From Senimuribacter sp049852125 (GTDB lineage Bacteria; Bacillota; Clostridia; Peptostreptococcales; Anaerovoracaceae), in NCBI RefSeq assembly GCF_049852125.1, contig NZ_CP187532.1, positions 62,001-126,000 of the forward strand: a stretch of 64,000 nucleotides of DNA. Direction: 5' to 3'. The position numbers were made by a program, and so were the translations under genes. Under the pieces are notes generated by a model, which was given only the letters and a program-made list of their open reading frames with translations, searched no databases and was not told where the DNA came from. Positions 17,173 through 24,818 of the stretch are shown piece after piece (positions within the stretch are counted from its first letter, which is position 1; every line of letters begins with the position of its first letter).

Positions 17173-17445
17173 ATGACGCTGCTTCAAATCCAATACGCGC
17201 TTTCCTGCTTTCATACCGGCTCAATTTCTAAAGCCGCGCAGGAAAACTATACCTCTGTAGCAAATTTAAGCAAAGCATTAAAGGCTCTGGAAAGTGAACT
17301 GAATTACGCGCTGTTTTTCCGCAGTCACAGCGGTCTTGTTCCCACAAAAAAGGGGAGAAATTTCTGGAACACGCTAAATCAGCTACAATCCGCCGTCGTC
17401 CAATCCAGCAGTACAGCTGGATTTTTCCCATTACCGCTATTTTGA
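17173..17445 (+). pseudogene. Truncated LysR family regulator (HTH only)
   Basis: The frame encodes only the N-terminal winged helix-turn-helix of a LysR regulator (ALSCFHTGSISKAAQENY, then VANLSKALKALESELNYALF) and stops after 90 residues. The roughly 210-residue effector domain is missing. Another frame continues to about 17578 with a single in-frame stop (YFDLDAINPDKLIVG, stop, KLIPLYQFVKPYDGKGIAC), which looks like decayed coding sequence. I read this as a remnant, not a functional short regulator. Confidence 0.65.
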
Positions 17446-17637
17446 TTTGGACGCCATCAACCCTGACAAACTGATAGTAGGATAAAAGTTAATTCCCCTC
17501 TACCAATTTGTTAAACCTTATGATGGGAAAGGCATCGCCTGCGTGTTTATCGTAAGTTTTTTTCGCCGTGCCTTGTGAAAAAAGGTCTAGTTAGCTATAA
17601 TACTATTATCTTAGTAAAAACAAAGGAGGAACCTATC

Positions 17638-18186
17638 ATGATAAAAACAATGGATCAGGCAGAAAGAGATGCGGCGCTGCGTGTCGCAGATTTGATGGCT
17701 GCCGCAGCCAGAACCGCTCCAAAGGGAAGCGGAAAGGACAAAGTCATAACCATAATTCTCACAGGAGAGGACAAAGCAGCGCTGGTAAAAGAAATGCACC
17801 AGGCGGCAACTGAGTATAAAGAAGATTTTATTGAGCGAGATGCATTTAATGTAGAAAGCAGCCATTGCGTCGTGCTGATCGGCGTTACAAGTCAGCCTTT
17901 TGGCCTTGCAAACTGCAAAATGTGCGGTTTTGAAAACTGCGCAGAAATGAAAAAGGCCGGCGCTAACTGCGCTTTCAATATTACAGATTTAGGAATTGCC
18001 GTCGGCTCTGCCGTTTCCGTAGCCGCCGATCACCGTATCGATAACCGTGTTATGTACTCTGCAGGCCGAGGCGCCGTCAGAATGGGGATCTTCCCTGAGG
18101 ACGTACGCGTATGCTGCGGAATCCCACTCTATACAGGATCTAAGAGTATTTTCTTTGACCGCGGTCCAGGCAGCGTCCTGTTATAA
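17638..18186 (+). CDS. DUF2148 ferredoxin-domain protein
   Basis: 182 residues. It matches the DUF2148 family, with a cysteine cluster Cys93, Cys96, Cys101 and Cys111 (CKMCGFENCAEMKKAGANC) that may bind an iron-sulfur cluster. Its precise function is unknown; members are common in strict anaerobes. The start at 17638 follows AAAGGAGG by eight bases; a longer frame from 17575 lacks a ribosome-binding site. It is monocistronic. There is no good plus-strand terminator; the strong hairpin at 18258-18279 has its T-run on the minus strand. Confidence 0.83.
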   Translation: MIKTMDQAERDAALRVADLMAAAARTAPKGSGKDKVITIILTGEDKAALVKEMHQAATEYKEDFIERDAFNVESSHCVVLIGVTSQPFGLANCKMCGFENCAEMKKAGANCAFNITDLGIAVGSAVSVAADHRIDNRVMYSAGRGAVRMGIFPEDVRVCCGIPLYTGSKSIFFDRGPGSVLL

Positions 18187-18257
18187 ATATTTATCAAAAG
18201 ATATCTGTCAGACGCCGCCCTTACGTCTGGCGTTATGACCTTCCGGACTTTAGGACA

Positions 18258-18400
18258 ACAAAAAAACCCCTTCGGGGGTCTTGTACGAAATAAGCATCTT
18301 TGGGAAACCTTTTCTCTGTTTGGATTTTGGATTTATTAAGTGTAGGATTTTATTTCATTTTTAGGACTTTATTATGGATAGAAAACATTTCCCAAAGGTG
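18258..18400 (-). ncRNA. Candidate small RNA with long closing stem and its own terminator
   Basis: The 400-base gap at 18187-18583 has no gene but has a compact transcript architecture on the minus strand. A promoter-like TTGCTA (18428-18433), 16-base spacer and TATGAA (18406-18411) would start RNA near 18399-18400. CACCTTTGGGAAA there pairs with TTTCCCAAAGATG (18295-18307), 12 of 13 pairs, and inside it TTTTCT pairs with AGAAAA. The enclosed A-rich loop of about 64 bases carries five (A/G)TCC motifs. The RNA would end at an ACCCC-TTCG-type GGGGT hairpin plus seven T at 18258-18279. No known family is recognised. Confidence 0.5.
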
Positions 18401-18583
18401 TCTTATTCATAATCTATGATTACATTTTAGCAAAATCGCATGAATATGTCTTTGTATTATTTCCTAAAAATTTAGCACTTTTTTTGTTTTCTATACAAAT
18501 CCCGACTGAATACAATAAATTTGTGAATCATGCACACTTTTTCCCAAAACTCCCCTTTGTTTTTGAAGAAATAATCCAAAATT

Positions 18584-19183
18584 TTAGCCTATTGGCTCAA
18601 AGTCTTCAGCCCCATGCTTACATAATGGACAAACAAAATCCTTAGGCAAGGTTTCTCCTGTATAAACATACCCACAAATCTTACATACATATCCCTTTGT
18701 CTTCGGCTGCTCAGGCTTTGGCTTAATATGATCAAAATAATATTGATACGTCACAGACGGAACGTCGGAAAGTACCTCCTCTTCTACAACGCTGCCGATA
18801 AACATCATATGTGTTCCCAGATCGACTGTTTGATTCACTTCCACAGCTATAAAAGCGTTAACGCCCTTCGTCAAATACAATAGTCCGCTTTCGGCTCTCT
18901 TTGCATTGGCATAATCCGAAAACTTATCCGTGTCTCTTCCGCTTTGAAAACCGAAATGACGAAAAGTATCAAAATCTACCTCCTGACTTAAAAAAGACAG
19001 ACCAAATTTTCCTGTACGCTGAATCATCTCACAAGTGTAATTGCTCTTATTTACACAAACCGAAACCTGCTTCGGCTCTGAAGTCACCTGTATAGCAGTA
19101 TTGATAATACAGCCGTTATCTTTGTCATCCTCTCGGGCTGTTAACACAAACAGACCATAGCTGAACTTGAACATTGCGCTCAT
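18584..19183 (-). CDS. Flavin reductase-rubredoxin fusion (high-molecular-weight rubredoxin type)
   Basis: 199 residues. Residues 1-155 are a flavin reductase-like FMN-binding domain; residues 163-199 are a rubredoxin domain with iron ligands Cys167, Cys170, Cys185 and Cys188 (CKICGY, CPLCKHG). This matches the Hrb proteins of acetogens and clostridia, which pass electrons from NAD(P)H through FMN to rubredoxin and on to flavodiiron proteins for oxygen or nitric oxide detoxification. It begins three bases after the PucR-type regulator stop and is the last gene of a five-gene operon. Confidence 0.85.
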   Translation of the reverse strand: MSAMFKFSYGLFVLTAREDDKDNGCIINTAIQVTSEPKQVSVCVNKSNYTCEMIQRTGKFGLSFLSQEVDFDTFRHFGFQSGRDTDKFSDYANAKRAESGLLYLTKGVNAFIAVEVNQTVDLGTHMMFIGSVVEEEVLSDVPSVTYQYYFDHIKPKPEQPKTKGYVCKICGYVYTGETLPKDFVCPLCKHGAEDFEPIG

Positions 19184-19186
19184 TCT

Positions 19187-20362
19187 TTATTCCTCCTTTT
19201 TTTCATTTGTAAGCAAATATATCTTTACGGCAACTGCCAGATTCAGATAAAACTCCTTTTCGTTGGAACAAGGATCTAACTTCTCCTGCAGCTTACCAAT
19301 ACGATAGCGAATCGTATTTTTGTGACAATACAGGTGTTCTGCCGCCTTTACTGCGTCACCCTTTGCCAAAACATACTCAATTGCCGTATGCAGCAGCTCT
19401 CCATCTTTTTCTTCCTCATCAAACAACGGAGCAAAGAAATTTTGTACATAGCGCCGCATCGGTGTAGTATGTATGTAAGATACAATCAACTGATAAATTC
19501 CCAAATCACGATAATATCTTTTACGATCACCTTCAATTTCCGCAACCTTCTGCGCCCAATACGCTTCTCTTATGGCTTCGTCAAAACGGTCGTCTAACCG
19601 CCGTGGATTGCTCAACCCCATAACCAATTCTCTGTCTATCAGCCCATAGGAAATAAGCACGTCCTCTAAAAGCGTTTCAAACCGTTCTTTCTGATTATCG
19701 TCCAAAGATAAGATAACGACAAAAAGATCTTCATATTTTCCTACAAAGGTTTTGCTGCGCAGCTTTTCATCCGGTCTGCTTCGCCGGATTTTGGCGTTGA
19801 TCTGATTTCCCCGTAATTCCTTGTCTCGAATAAACAGTACCGTCACCAAAGGCCGTAACAGGGGATTCATTCTCTCATGCGCATCCGCCGCTTCCTCCTC
19901 CGTAAACTTTCTGCCCAGCATTTCCCTGATCAAAGGCTCTGTCTGTCCAAGGATATTATCCTGCTCTGTCAAGCTTCGAATGCTAAAAATAATATCTTCA
20001 AAAAATTCATCACGGCCAAACTCCAGTACCGGAAACTTCATCCTCTCCGCGTAATCAAGCGCCTCCTGCGGAAGCTTCTCAAAAAAGACCGGTTTATACG
20101 CCATAGCCTGAACGTCCTGGCTGATGAGTTTTTTCAAGGTTTGTAAGATCAATTCCGGTTTGTCCTTAGCAAAGAGCAGACTGGTCAAAACGATGCTGTT
20201 ACCTAAAAAACCCCGCTGCCTGTAAGCAATACCCTCGTCCATAAACTCAAAATCTAAAATTTCCGTCAGACTGACAGTTCGACTCAAGCCCTTGCTTCCT
20301 GCTACAATTTTAAAATCCTGCATAATTTCCATATTCAAAAGATCGCCGATGGTTACTGCCAT
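19187..20362 (-). CDS. PucR family transcriptional regulator
   Basis: 391 residues. N-terminal PucR domain (TIGDLLNMEIMQDFKIVAG), a middle GGDEF-like CdaR region, and the C-terminal PucR helix-turn-helix (AAEHLYCHKNTIRYRIGKLQ). PucR proteins control purine and amino-acid catabolism in Gram-positive bacteria. It starts 14 bases after cysK and ends three bases before the flavin reductase-rubredoxin gene, so it lies within an operon of unrelated-looking enzymes and may control a remote target. The ligand is unknown. Confidence 0.85.
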   Translation of the reverse strand: MAVTIGDLLNMEIMQDFKIVAGSKGLSRTVSLTEILDFEFMDEGIAYRQRGFLGNSIVLTSLLFAKDKPELILQTLKKLISQDVQAMAYKPVFFEKLPQEALDYAERMKFPVLEFGRDEFFEDIIFSIRSLTEQDNILGQTEPLIREMLGRKFTEEEAADAHERMNPLLRPLVTVLFIRDKELRGNQINAKIRRSRPDEKLRSKTFVGKYEDLFVVILSLDDNQKERFETLLEDVLISYGLIDRELVMGLSNPRRLDDRFDEAIREAYWAQKVAEIEGDRKRYYRDLGIYQLIVSYIHTTPMRRYVQNFFAPLFDEEEKDGELLHTAIEYVLAKGDAVKAAEHLYCHKNTIRYRIGKLQEKLDPCSNEKEFYLNLAVAVKIYLLTNEKKEE

Positions 20363-20376
20363 ATCCGTCTCCTTCT

Positions 20377-21303
20377 CTACGCGTCAAAAAGTACTGTGGA
20401 CAAATACCGCTCCCCGGAATCCGGCAGAATTGCCACGATATTTTTACCCTTGTTCTCCTGCCTCTTACCCAACTGAACTGCAGCCCATAATGCTGCTCCC
20501 GATGTAATCCCACACAGATAGCCTTCCTTGCGCGCGACCAAGCGAGCCAGCATATAAGCGTCTTCCTCACAGACTGTTACAATTTCATCAATAACGGTTC
20601 TGTCCAAAACCTCTGGTACAAAGTTGGCTCCGATACCCTGCAGGTTATGACTTCCCGTTCTTCCCTCCGAAAGTAAAGGCGATCCAGCCGGTTCTACCGC
20701 GATAATCTGTATACTTTCGTTACGGTCTTTCAAATACCTTCCGCATCCAGTTATCGTGCCTCCGGTGCCGACCCCGGCGACCAAAATGTCCACCTTTCCT
20801 TCAAGGTCATCCCAGATTTCCGGTCCGGTTGTGTCAATATGCGCCTGTGCATTAGCAGGATTTACGAATTGTCCGGCAATAATGCTTCCTGGTATATCCT
20901 TATGCAATTCCTCCGCCTTATCCACGCTACCCTGCATGCCCTTAGCTCCGTCTGTGAGCACCACCTCGGCTCCGTAAGCAGCCAACAACTTTCGCCGTTC
21001 CAAACTCATTGTCTCTGGCAAAACAAATATAGCCCGATAACCCTTTGCCGCCGCAAGCGCAGCAAGACCAATACCTGTGTTACCACTGGTAGGCTCGATG
21101 ATAACGCCGCCTTCTTTCAGAAGCCCTCGATCTTCAGCAGCTTTGATCATGGACATAGCCGCCCGATCCTTAATACTGCCCGCCGGATTAAACGCTTCCA
21201 GCTTTGCATACAGGCATGCTGCACAGCCCTCGCCTTCCTCAATCCTGTGCATGCGCATCAATGGCGTTCTGCCAATGGTTTGTGTAATAGAATCATAAAT
21301 CAT
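20377..21303 (-). CDS. cysK: Cysteine synthase (O-acetylserine sulfhydrylase)
   Basis: 308 residues. PLP enzyme that makes cysteine from O-acetylserine and sulfide. PLP lysine is Lys45 in NPAGSIKDRAA; the acetylserine loop is PTSGNTGIGL (71-80); the phosphate-binding GVGTGGTITG and the late PDSGERYLST are present. The start at 21303 is supported by GGGGGT eight bases upstream and overlaps the end of the PAP2 gene by 11 bases, which indicates translational coupling. An upstream in-frame ATG at 21327 has no ribosome-binding site. Confidence 0.92.
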   Translation of the reverse strand: MIYDSITQTIGRTPLMRMHRIEEGEGCAACLYAKLEAFNPAGSIKDRAAMSMIKAAEDRGLLKEGGVIIEPTSGNTGIGLAALAAAKGYRAIFVLPETMSLERRKLLAAYGAEVVLTDGAKGMQGSVDKAEELHKDIPGSIIAGQFVNPANAQAHIDTTGPEIWDDLEGKVDILVAGVGTGGTITGCGRYLKDRNESIQIIAVEPAGSPLLSEGRTGSHNLQGIGANFVPEVLDRTVIDEIVTVCEEDAYMLARLVARKEGYLCGITSGAALWAAVQLGKRQENKGKNIVAILPDSGERYLSTVLFDA

Positions 21304-21931
21304 GATTTTTACCCCCAGTCTTCTCATATATTAAAGTGCAGACGAGCAGGAATGCCAATCCCAGGCTCCAACCGCCCAAAACGTCTGTAGGGAAATGCAC
21401 GCCCACATAAATCCGGCTGCATCCGATAGCTAAAATCAGCAGAGCCAGCAATACGGTCAGCAGATCAGCCGCTCGCTTATTTTTACAATGGCGTCGTACT
21501 AAATAGATCAAAATACCATAGCACACCATGCAGTTCATAGAATGTCCACTGGGAAAAGACCAGCCGCTCTCCTGAATAATCCGCACCGCGAGATCAGGTC
21601 GAGGCCGTGCAAAAACGGATTTCATGCACTTGTAAATCACTGTTGACGCCGCGGAAAATGAGACGAAGGGCAACCCGTACCGCAATCTGCTTTCTGGCAA
21701 AATCAACAGAATCAATGCAAGAATTACTACAGTCTGCCAATTTCCCAGATAAGTTATCGCGATGACAATCTTATTAAGAACAGGGCCTCTCTGGTTATAT
21801 GCCCATTCTCTGACTACAGTATCAAAAGCCAAAATATCATGGGTGGAAATCTCCCATGCAAGATAGGCGAAGCATAACAATGCTCCGCCTATAAGCAAAT
21901 ATCTAATTCTGTTTTGACGGTTTTCTCTCAT
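21293..21931 (-). CDS. PAP2 family membrane phosphatase
   Basis: 212 residues with about five to six membrane segments. The three acid-phosphatase motifs are intact: Lys104-x6-Arg111-Pro112, PSGH 127-130, and Ser172-Arg173-x5-His179-x3-Asp183. Members dephosphorylate lipid phosphates such as undecaprenyl diphosphate or phosphatidate at the membrane. The start follows the YbjQ stop codon directly (TAG then ATG), and the end overlaps cysK. Confidence 0.9.
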   Translation of the reverse strand: MRENRQNRIRYLLIGGALLCFAYLAWEISTHDILAFDTVVREWAYNQRGPVLNKIVIAITYLGNWQTVVILALILLILPESRLRYGLPFVSFSAASTVIYKCMKSVFARPRPDLAVRIIQESGWSFPSGHSMNCMVCYGILIYLVRRHCKNKRAADLLTVLLALLILAIGCSRIYVGVHFPTDVLGGWSLGLAFLLVCTLIYEKTGGKNHDL

Positions 21932-22243
21932 CTATTTAAATTTTACTGCTGTTCCGTATGCAATGACTTCAGCCGCGCCCTGCATGATAGCGGCAGAGGA
22001 GAATTTTACGTTAATAACAGCATCCGCGCCTAAGCTTTCCGCTTCGTCCACCATTCTCTTTGTCGCAATCTGTCTTGCTTCCTGCAGCATTTCCGTATAT
22101 CCCTTCAGCTCTCCGCCTACCAGGGTTTTAAAGCTCGCGCCAATATCCTTACCCAAATTCTTAGACTGTACTACGTTTCCTTTCACCAGTCCGATTACAT
22201 CAAATTCCTGTCCCGGAATATGGTCAATATTGATCAGTTTCAT
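21932..22243 (-). CDS. YbjQ/UPF0145 family protein
   Basis: 103 residues. Small dodecin-like heavy-metal-binding-domain protein family (YbjQ, UPF0145), recognised by GLVKGNVVQSKNLGKDIG and LGADAVINVKFSS. The biochemical role is not established. The start at 22243 is preferred because AAGGAGG lies seven bases upstream; the ATG at 22249 is only one base from it. It is the first gene of the operon and is divergent from plsC. Confidence 0.85.
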   Translation of the reverse strand: MKLINIDHIPGQEFDVIGLVKGNVVQSKNLGKDIGASFKTLVGGELKGYTEMLQEARQIATKRMVDEAESLGADAVINVKFSSAAIMQGAAEVIAYGTAVKFK

Positions 22244-22294
22244 TTTCATACCTCCTTATTTTATCAATTCTTTTGAACTTTCATACTTATTATA

Positions 22295-22332
22295 CCTTTT
22301 TTCTGTAGATATTTCCACTGGTTTTATGGTAT
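22295..22332 (+). repeat. Repeated promoter-proximal element, copy 2
   Basis: Nearly identical to 17103-17139. It lies 43 bases upstream of the plsC start and ends in GGTATATTATAAG, so it may contain the plsC promoter. Confidence 0.7.
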
Positions 22333-22375
22333 ATTATAAGAGAGAAAGTTTTTGTTTGAACATAGGAGGCATATA

Positions 22376-23143
22376 GTGAAATTACTAAGAAATATTCCTA
22401 ACGGCATTAAGCTGTTTCGTTCTGTAAGTATATTTAATTACTACTTAAAAGATTTGGAAGCTCTGCGAGCCAGTGGGCAAGGAGAGAAAGAACGAGAATT
22501 GATCGCGTATGCCACCGGTCTGTGGGTTGATAAGGTTATCGATATCTTTGATCTGACAGTCAACGTATCTGGAAAAGAAAATATTCCGGCTGATGGTCCA
22601 TGCGTATTTATTGCTAATCACCAGGGATACGCGGATATCGTCGTACTATTTAAAGCTGCAGAAGGTCGGCAGATCGGATTTATTGCCAAAGACAGTTTGC
22701 AGAAGGTTCCGTATTTCGGTAAATGGATACAAGCTATTCGCGGCGTTTTCATCAAAAGGGGAGACGCGCGTGAAGCCTTAAAATCCATACAGGACGGTGT
22801 TCAAACATTAAAGGAAGGCTATTCTCTGGTCATTTTCCCGGAAGGAACGAGAAGCCGCAGTACTGCTATGGGACACTTTAAAGCCGGTAGCTTTAAACTG
22901 GCTACCAAGGCAAAAGTTCCAATTGTACCAATTACGATTAACGGTACGCGCCATATGTTCGAAGATCGGGGCGTGATCACAGGAGGGGCTACGGTGGATA
23001 TCCTGATCCATCCATCCATCGATACCGCATCCTTGGATCGGCATGAGACAGCGAATATTGTCCACCAGGTTGAAGATACTATCAGAAAGGGTCTCGATAA
23101 GCTGATCGAGGTTGAAAACGCGAGAGTGCAAAAGGAGGAGTAG
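22376..23143 (+). CDS. plsC: 1-acyl-sn-glycerol-3-phosphate acyltransferase
   Basis: 255 residues. PlsC-family acyltransferase that acylates lysophosphatidate to phosphatidate at the membrane. The catalytic motif NHQGYAD places His82 and Asp87; the glycerophosphate-binding motif is FPEGTRS (154-160), followed by a VPIVPITING-type block. The GTG start at 22376 has AGGAGG six bases upstream. A thioredoxin-like gene follows after five bases and is probably co-transcribed. Confidence 0.9.
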   Translation: MKLLRNIPNGIKLFRSVSIFNYYLKDLEALRASGQGEKERELIAYATGLWVDKVIDIFDLTVNVSGKENIPADGPCVFIANHQGYADIVVLFKAAEGRQIGFIAKDSLQKVPYFGKWIQAIRGVFIKRGDAREALKSIQDGVQTLKEGYSLVIFPEGTRSRSTAMGHFKAGSFKLATKAKVPIVPITINGTRHMFEDRGVITGGATVDILIHPSIDTASLDRHETANIVHQVEDTIRKGLDKLIEVENARVQKEE

Positions 23144-23148
23144 AGACT

Positions 23149-23460
23149 ATGACGATTCACGTAACACAGGACACCTTTCAAAAAGAAGTTCTAGAATCTG
23201 ATGTACCGGTATTGGTAGATTTTTGGGCGCCTTGGTGTGGGCATTGCCTTCATCTGGCTCCAACAATTGATGAGATTGCAGAGGATTTTGCAGGAAAGGT
23301 AAAGGTCTGCAAAGTCAACACCGATGAAAACCAAGAGCTTGCCATACAATATGGCATTATGAGTATCCCAGTATGTGCAAAATTTGAGGGCGGAGAAATT
23401 GTAGCCAAGATCATTGGCGCACTGCCAAAATCCGCTTTGGTTCAGCAGCTGGGGCTGTAG
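23149..23460 (+). CDS. Thioredoxin-like protein with WCGHC active site
   Basis: 103 residues, full thioredoxin length. The active site is W29-C-G-H-C33 rather than the usual WCGPC, giving it a protein-disulfide-isomerase-like centre. The cis-proline loop reads SIPVCAKF, with an extra cysteine. It lies five bases after plsC, and a 13-bp terminator hairpin follows 25 bases after its stop codon. A thiol-disulfide role in the cytoplasm is likely; no signal peptide is present. Confidence 0.88.
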   Translation: MTIHVTQDTFQKEVLESDVPVLVDFWAPWCGHCLHLAPTIDEIAEDFAGKVKVCKVNTDENQELAIQYGIMSIPVCAKFEGGEIVAKIIGALPKSALVQQLGL

Positions 23461-23484
23461 AATTAACTGAATAAACTATCAACG

Positions 23485-23522
23485 AGCTGCTGTATCAATG
23501 AAAAACTGATATAGCAGCTTTT
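23485..23522 (+). terminator. Rho-independent terminator of plsC-thioredoxin
   Basis: AGCTGCTGTATCA (23485-23497) pairs with TGATATAGCAGCT (23507-23519), 13 pairs with one G-T, followed by TTTTC. Confidence 0.65.
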
Positions 23523-23567
23523 CACTTTGAGATATTTCCTACTGCTTCTCTCATTTTTTTAAAAACC

Positions 23568-23606
23568 TGTAACGAAATCTGTCTTTCAGCGATATATGTC
23601 TGAAAG
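23568..23606 (+). promoter_or_regulatory. Candidate ECF-type promoter of the sigma/anti-sigma pair
   Basis: TGTAAC (23568-23573), a 16-base spacer and CGATAT (23590-23595) resemble an ECF promoter. CTTTCAG (23583-23589) and CTGAAAG (23600-23606) form a perfect inverted repeat across it. Autoregulation is inferred. Confidence 0.45.
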
Positions 23607-23632
23607 CGCTTTTGAAGGGGAGGTGATATACA

Positions 23633-24127
23633 GTGCTGGATATGGACGAAACTTACCGTAAATACAGCCGCTACGTGTTCAAATATTTGATGACTTTGTG
23701 TTTGGAGGAATATACGGCAGAAGAATTAACGCAGGAAACATTCTATCAGGCTGTGCGAAAAGCACATACCTTTAACGGTTCCTGCAATGTTTCAACCTGG
23801 CTCTGTCAGATCGCCAAGCACCTGTGGTATCAAGAACTATCACGCCGGAATCACTTTGGACAAAATTCTACAGACAAAGAGCGCCCGTCCGAGGTCTCTC
23901 CGCCAGATGAACTGACTGATATGCGCGAAACAAAAATTCAAATATTTCAAAAAATCCACTTATTATCAGATCCGGAAAGAGAGGTTATGCTCTTGCGTCT
24001 CACCGGCGCATTTTCCTTTAAGGAAATCGGCGAAGTTATGGGCAGAAGTGAGAACTGGGCTCGGGTAACCTTTTTTAGATCTAAACAGAAAATTATGAAA
24101 GGTACAGGTGAAAATGATGAAATGTGA
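23633..24127 (+). CDS. ECF-type RNA polymerase sigma factor
   Basis: 164 residues with sigma region 2 (KYLMTLCLEEYTAEELTQET, VSTWLCQIAKHLWYQELSRR) and region 4 (LSDPEREVMLLRLTGAFSFKEIGEVMGRSENWARVTFFRSKQK). It starts at a GTG with GGAGG nine bases upstream. It overlaps a zinc-finger anti-sigma gene by a few bases, the usual sigma/anti-sigma pair of Clostridia that responds to cell-envelope signals. Confidence 0.9.
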   Translation: MLDMDETYRKYSRYVFKYLMTLCLEEYTAEELTQETFYQAVRKAHTFNGSCNVSTWLCQIAKHLWYQELSRRNHFGQNSTDKERPSEVSPPDELTDMRETKIQIFQKIHLLSDPEREVMLLRLTGAFSFKEIGEVMGRSENWARVTFFRSKQKIMKGTGENDEM

Positions 24128-24770
24128 AATAATTAGAGACTTACTTCCCAGCTATATAGAAAAACTGACCAGCGCCGAAAGCAATGAGGAAATCGAAGAA
24201 CATCTCAAATCCTGTGCAGACTGTAAAGCCTGTCTCTCTGAAATGTGCGCTGATGTAAACGATCCGCAAATCAAAGCTATATTAGAAAAAAATGAGACAG
24301 AAATAAAACCATTTCTGAAGCTGAAACGAAGAACTGGAAAAATCGTCGCGGCGACTGTCTTAATCTGTATTTTGTTCTCTGGGGGCCTCTTTGCATATTC
24401 CAATATGACCTGGACGCCGTCCAGCAGCGATGTGGATATCGTCTACGAAAAAAATGGCGACATCGCGGATCTCATCGTTATACCAAAGAAAAATAATACG
24501 AATCTTGCTATCAGCATTGAAGGCTCTGCCCGATGCGGCGTAGATTCTTTAGCCACGTTAGAGGCAAATCATACAGGATTTTTTTCAAAGAATCCACGTG
24601 TTAACGCTTACTTCAGCTATACATTTATCGACAAGAATACGGTATACGGTCTGGATGGCAAGCCTTATACTTTGAAAGACGATGATATATTGAAGATACA
24701 ATTTAAGGATAAAACCTTAGAATACAGGATAAAAGATCTATACGACGGCAAAACGCTTAACCTGGACTGA
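24117..24770 (+). CDS. Anti-sigma factor-like zf-HC2 membrane protein
   Basis: About 217 residues. N-terminal zinc-finger helix with EHLKSCADCKACL (HxxxCxxC pattern), a single membrane segment around residues 75-95 (GKIVAATVLICILFSGGLFA) and an extracytoplasmic domain of about 120 residues. It should hold the upstream sigma factor at the membrane until a signal is sensed. Three possible starts (GTG 24108, ATG 24114, ATG 24117) lie together; 24117 is chosen because AGGTG is six bases upstream and the family usually begins MKCEIIRDLLP. It overlaps the sigma gene. Confidence 0.85.
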   Translation: MKCEIIRDLLPSYIEKLTSAESNEEIEEHLKSCADCKACLSEMCADVNDPQIKAILEKNETEIKPFLKLKRRTGKIVAATVLICILFSGGLFAYSNMTWTPSSSDVDIVYEKNGDIADLIVIPKKNNTNLAISIEGSARCGVDSLATLEANHTGFFSKNPRVNAYFSYTFIDKNTVYGLDGKPYTLKDDDILKIQFKDKTLEYRIKDLYDGKTLNLD

Positions 24771-24789
24771 CGTCTTTGTCCGGCCAAAT

Positions 24790-24818
24790 AAATAAAGTGT
24801 GTGATTAAAGATTCACAC
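24790..24818. terminator. Left half of a bidirectional terminator interrupted by the insertion sequence
   Basis: Removing the element and one copy of its target duplication restores AAATAAAGTGTGTGA (24790-24804), an 8-base loop and TCACACACTTTATTT (24813-24818 joined to 26316-26324), a perfect 15-bp stem between two convergent genes. The insertion point is in the 3' arm. Confidence 0.7.
24810..24818 (+). repeat. Target-site duplication, left copy (GATTCACAC)
   Basis: GATTCACAC directly abuts the left terminal inverted repeat. The identical 9-mer is at 26307-26315. The length fits IS256-family elements, which make 8-9 bp duplications. Confidence 0.85.

Noticed and set aside
17173..17445. A functional 90-residue stand-alone HTH regulator
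   Set aside because: It matches only the N-terminal third of LysR proteins and the following sequence looks like decayed coding DNA in a shifted frame, so a remnant is more likely.
18295..18400. Plus-strand reading of the 18.3 kb inverted repeat as a CsrB-like RNA, because its loop would carry five GGA motifs
   Set aside because: There is no plus-strand promoter match and no plus-strand terminator after the stem. The promoter and T-run both fit the minus strand, and CsrB-type RNAs are not established in Clostridia.
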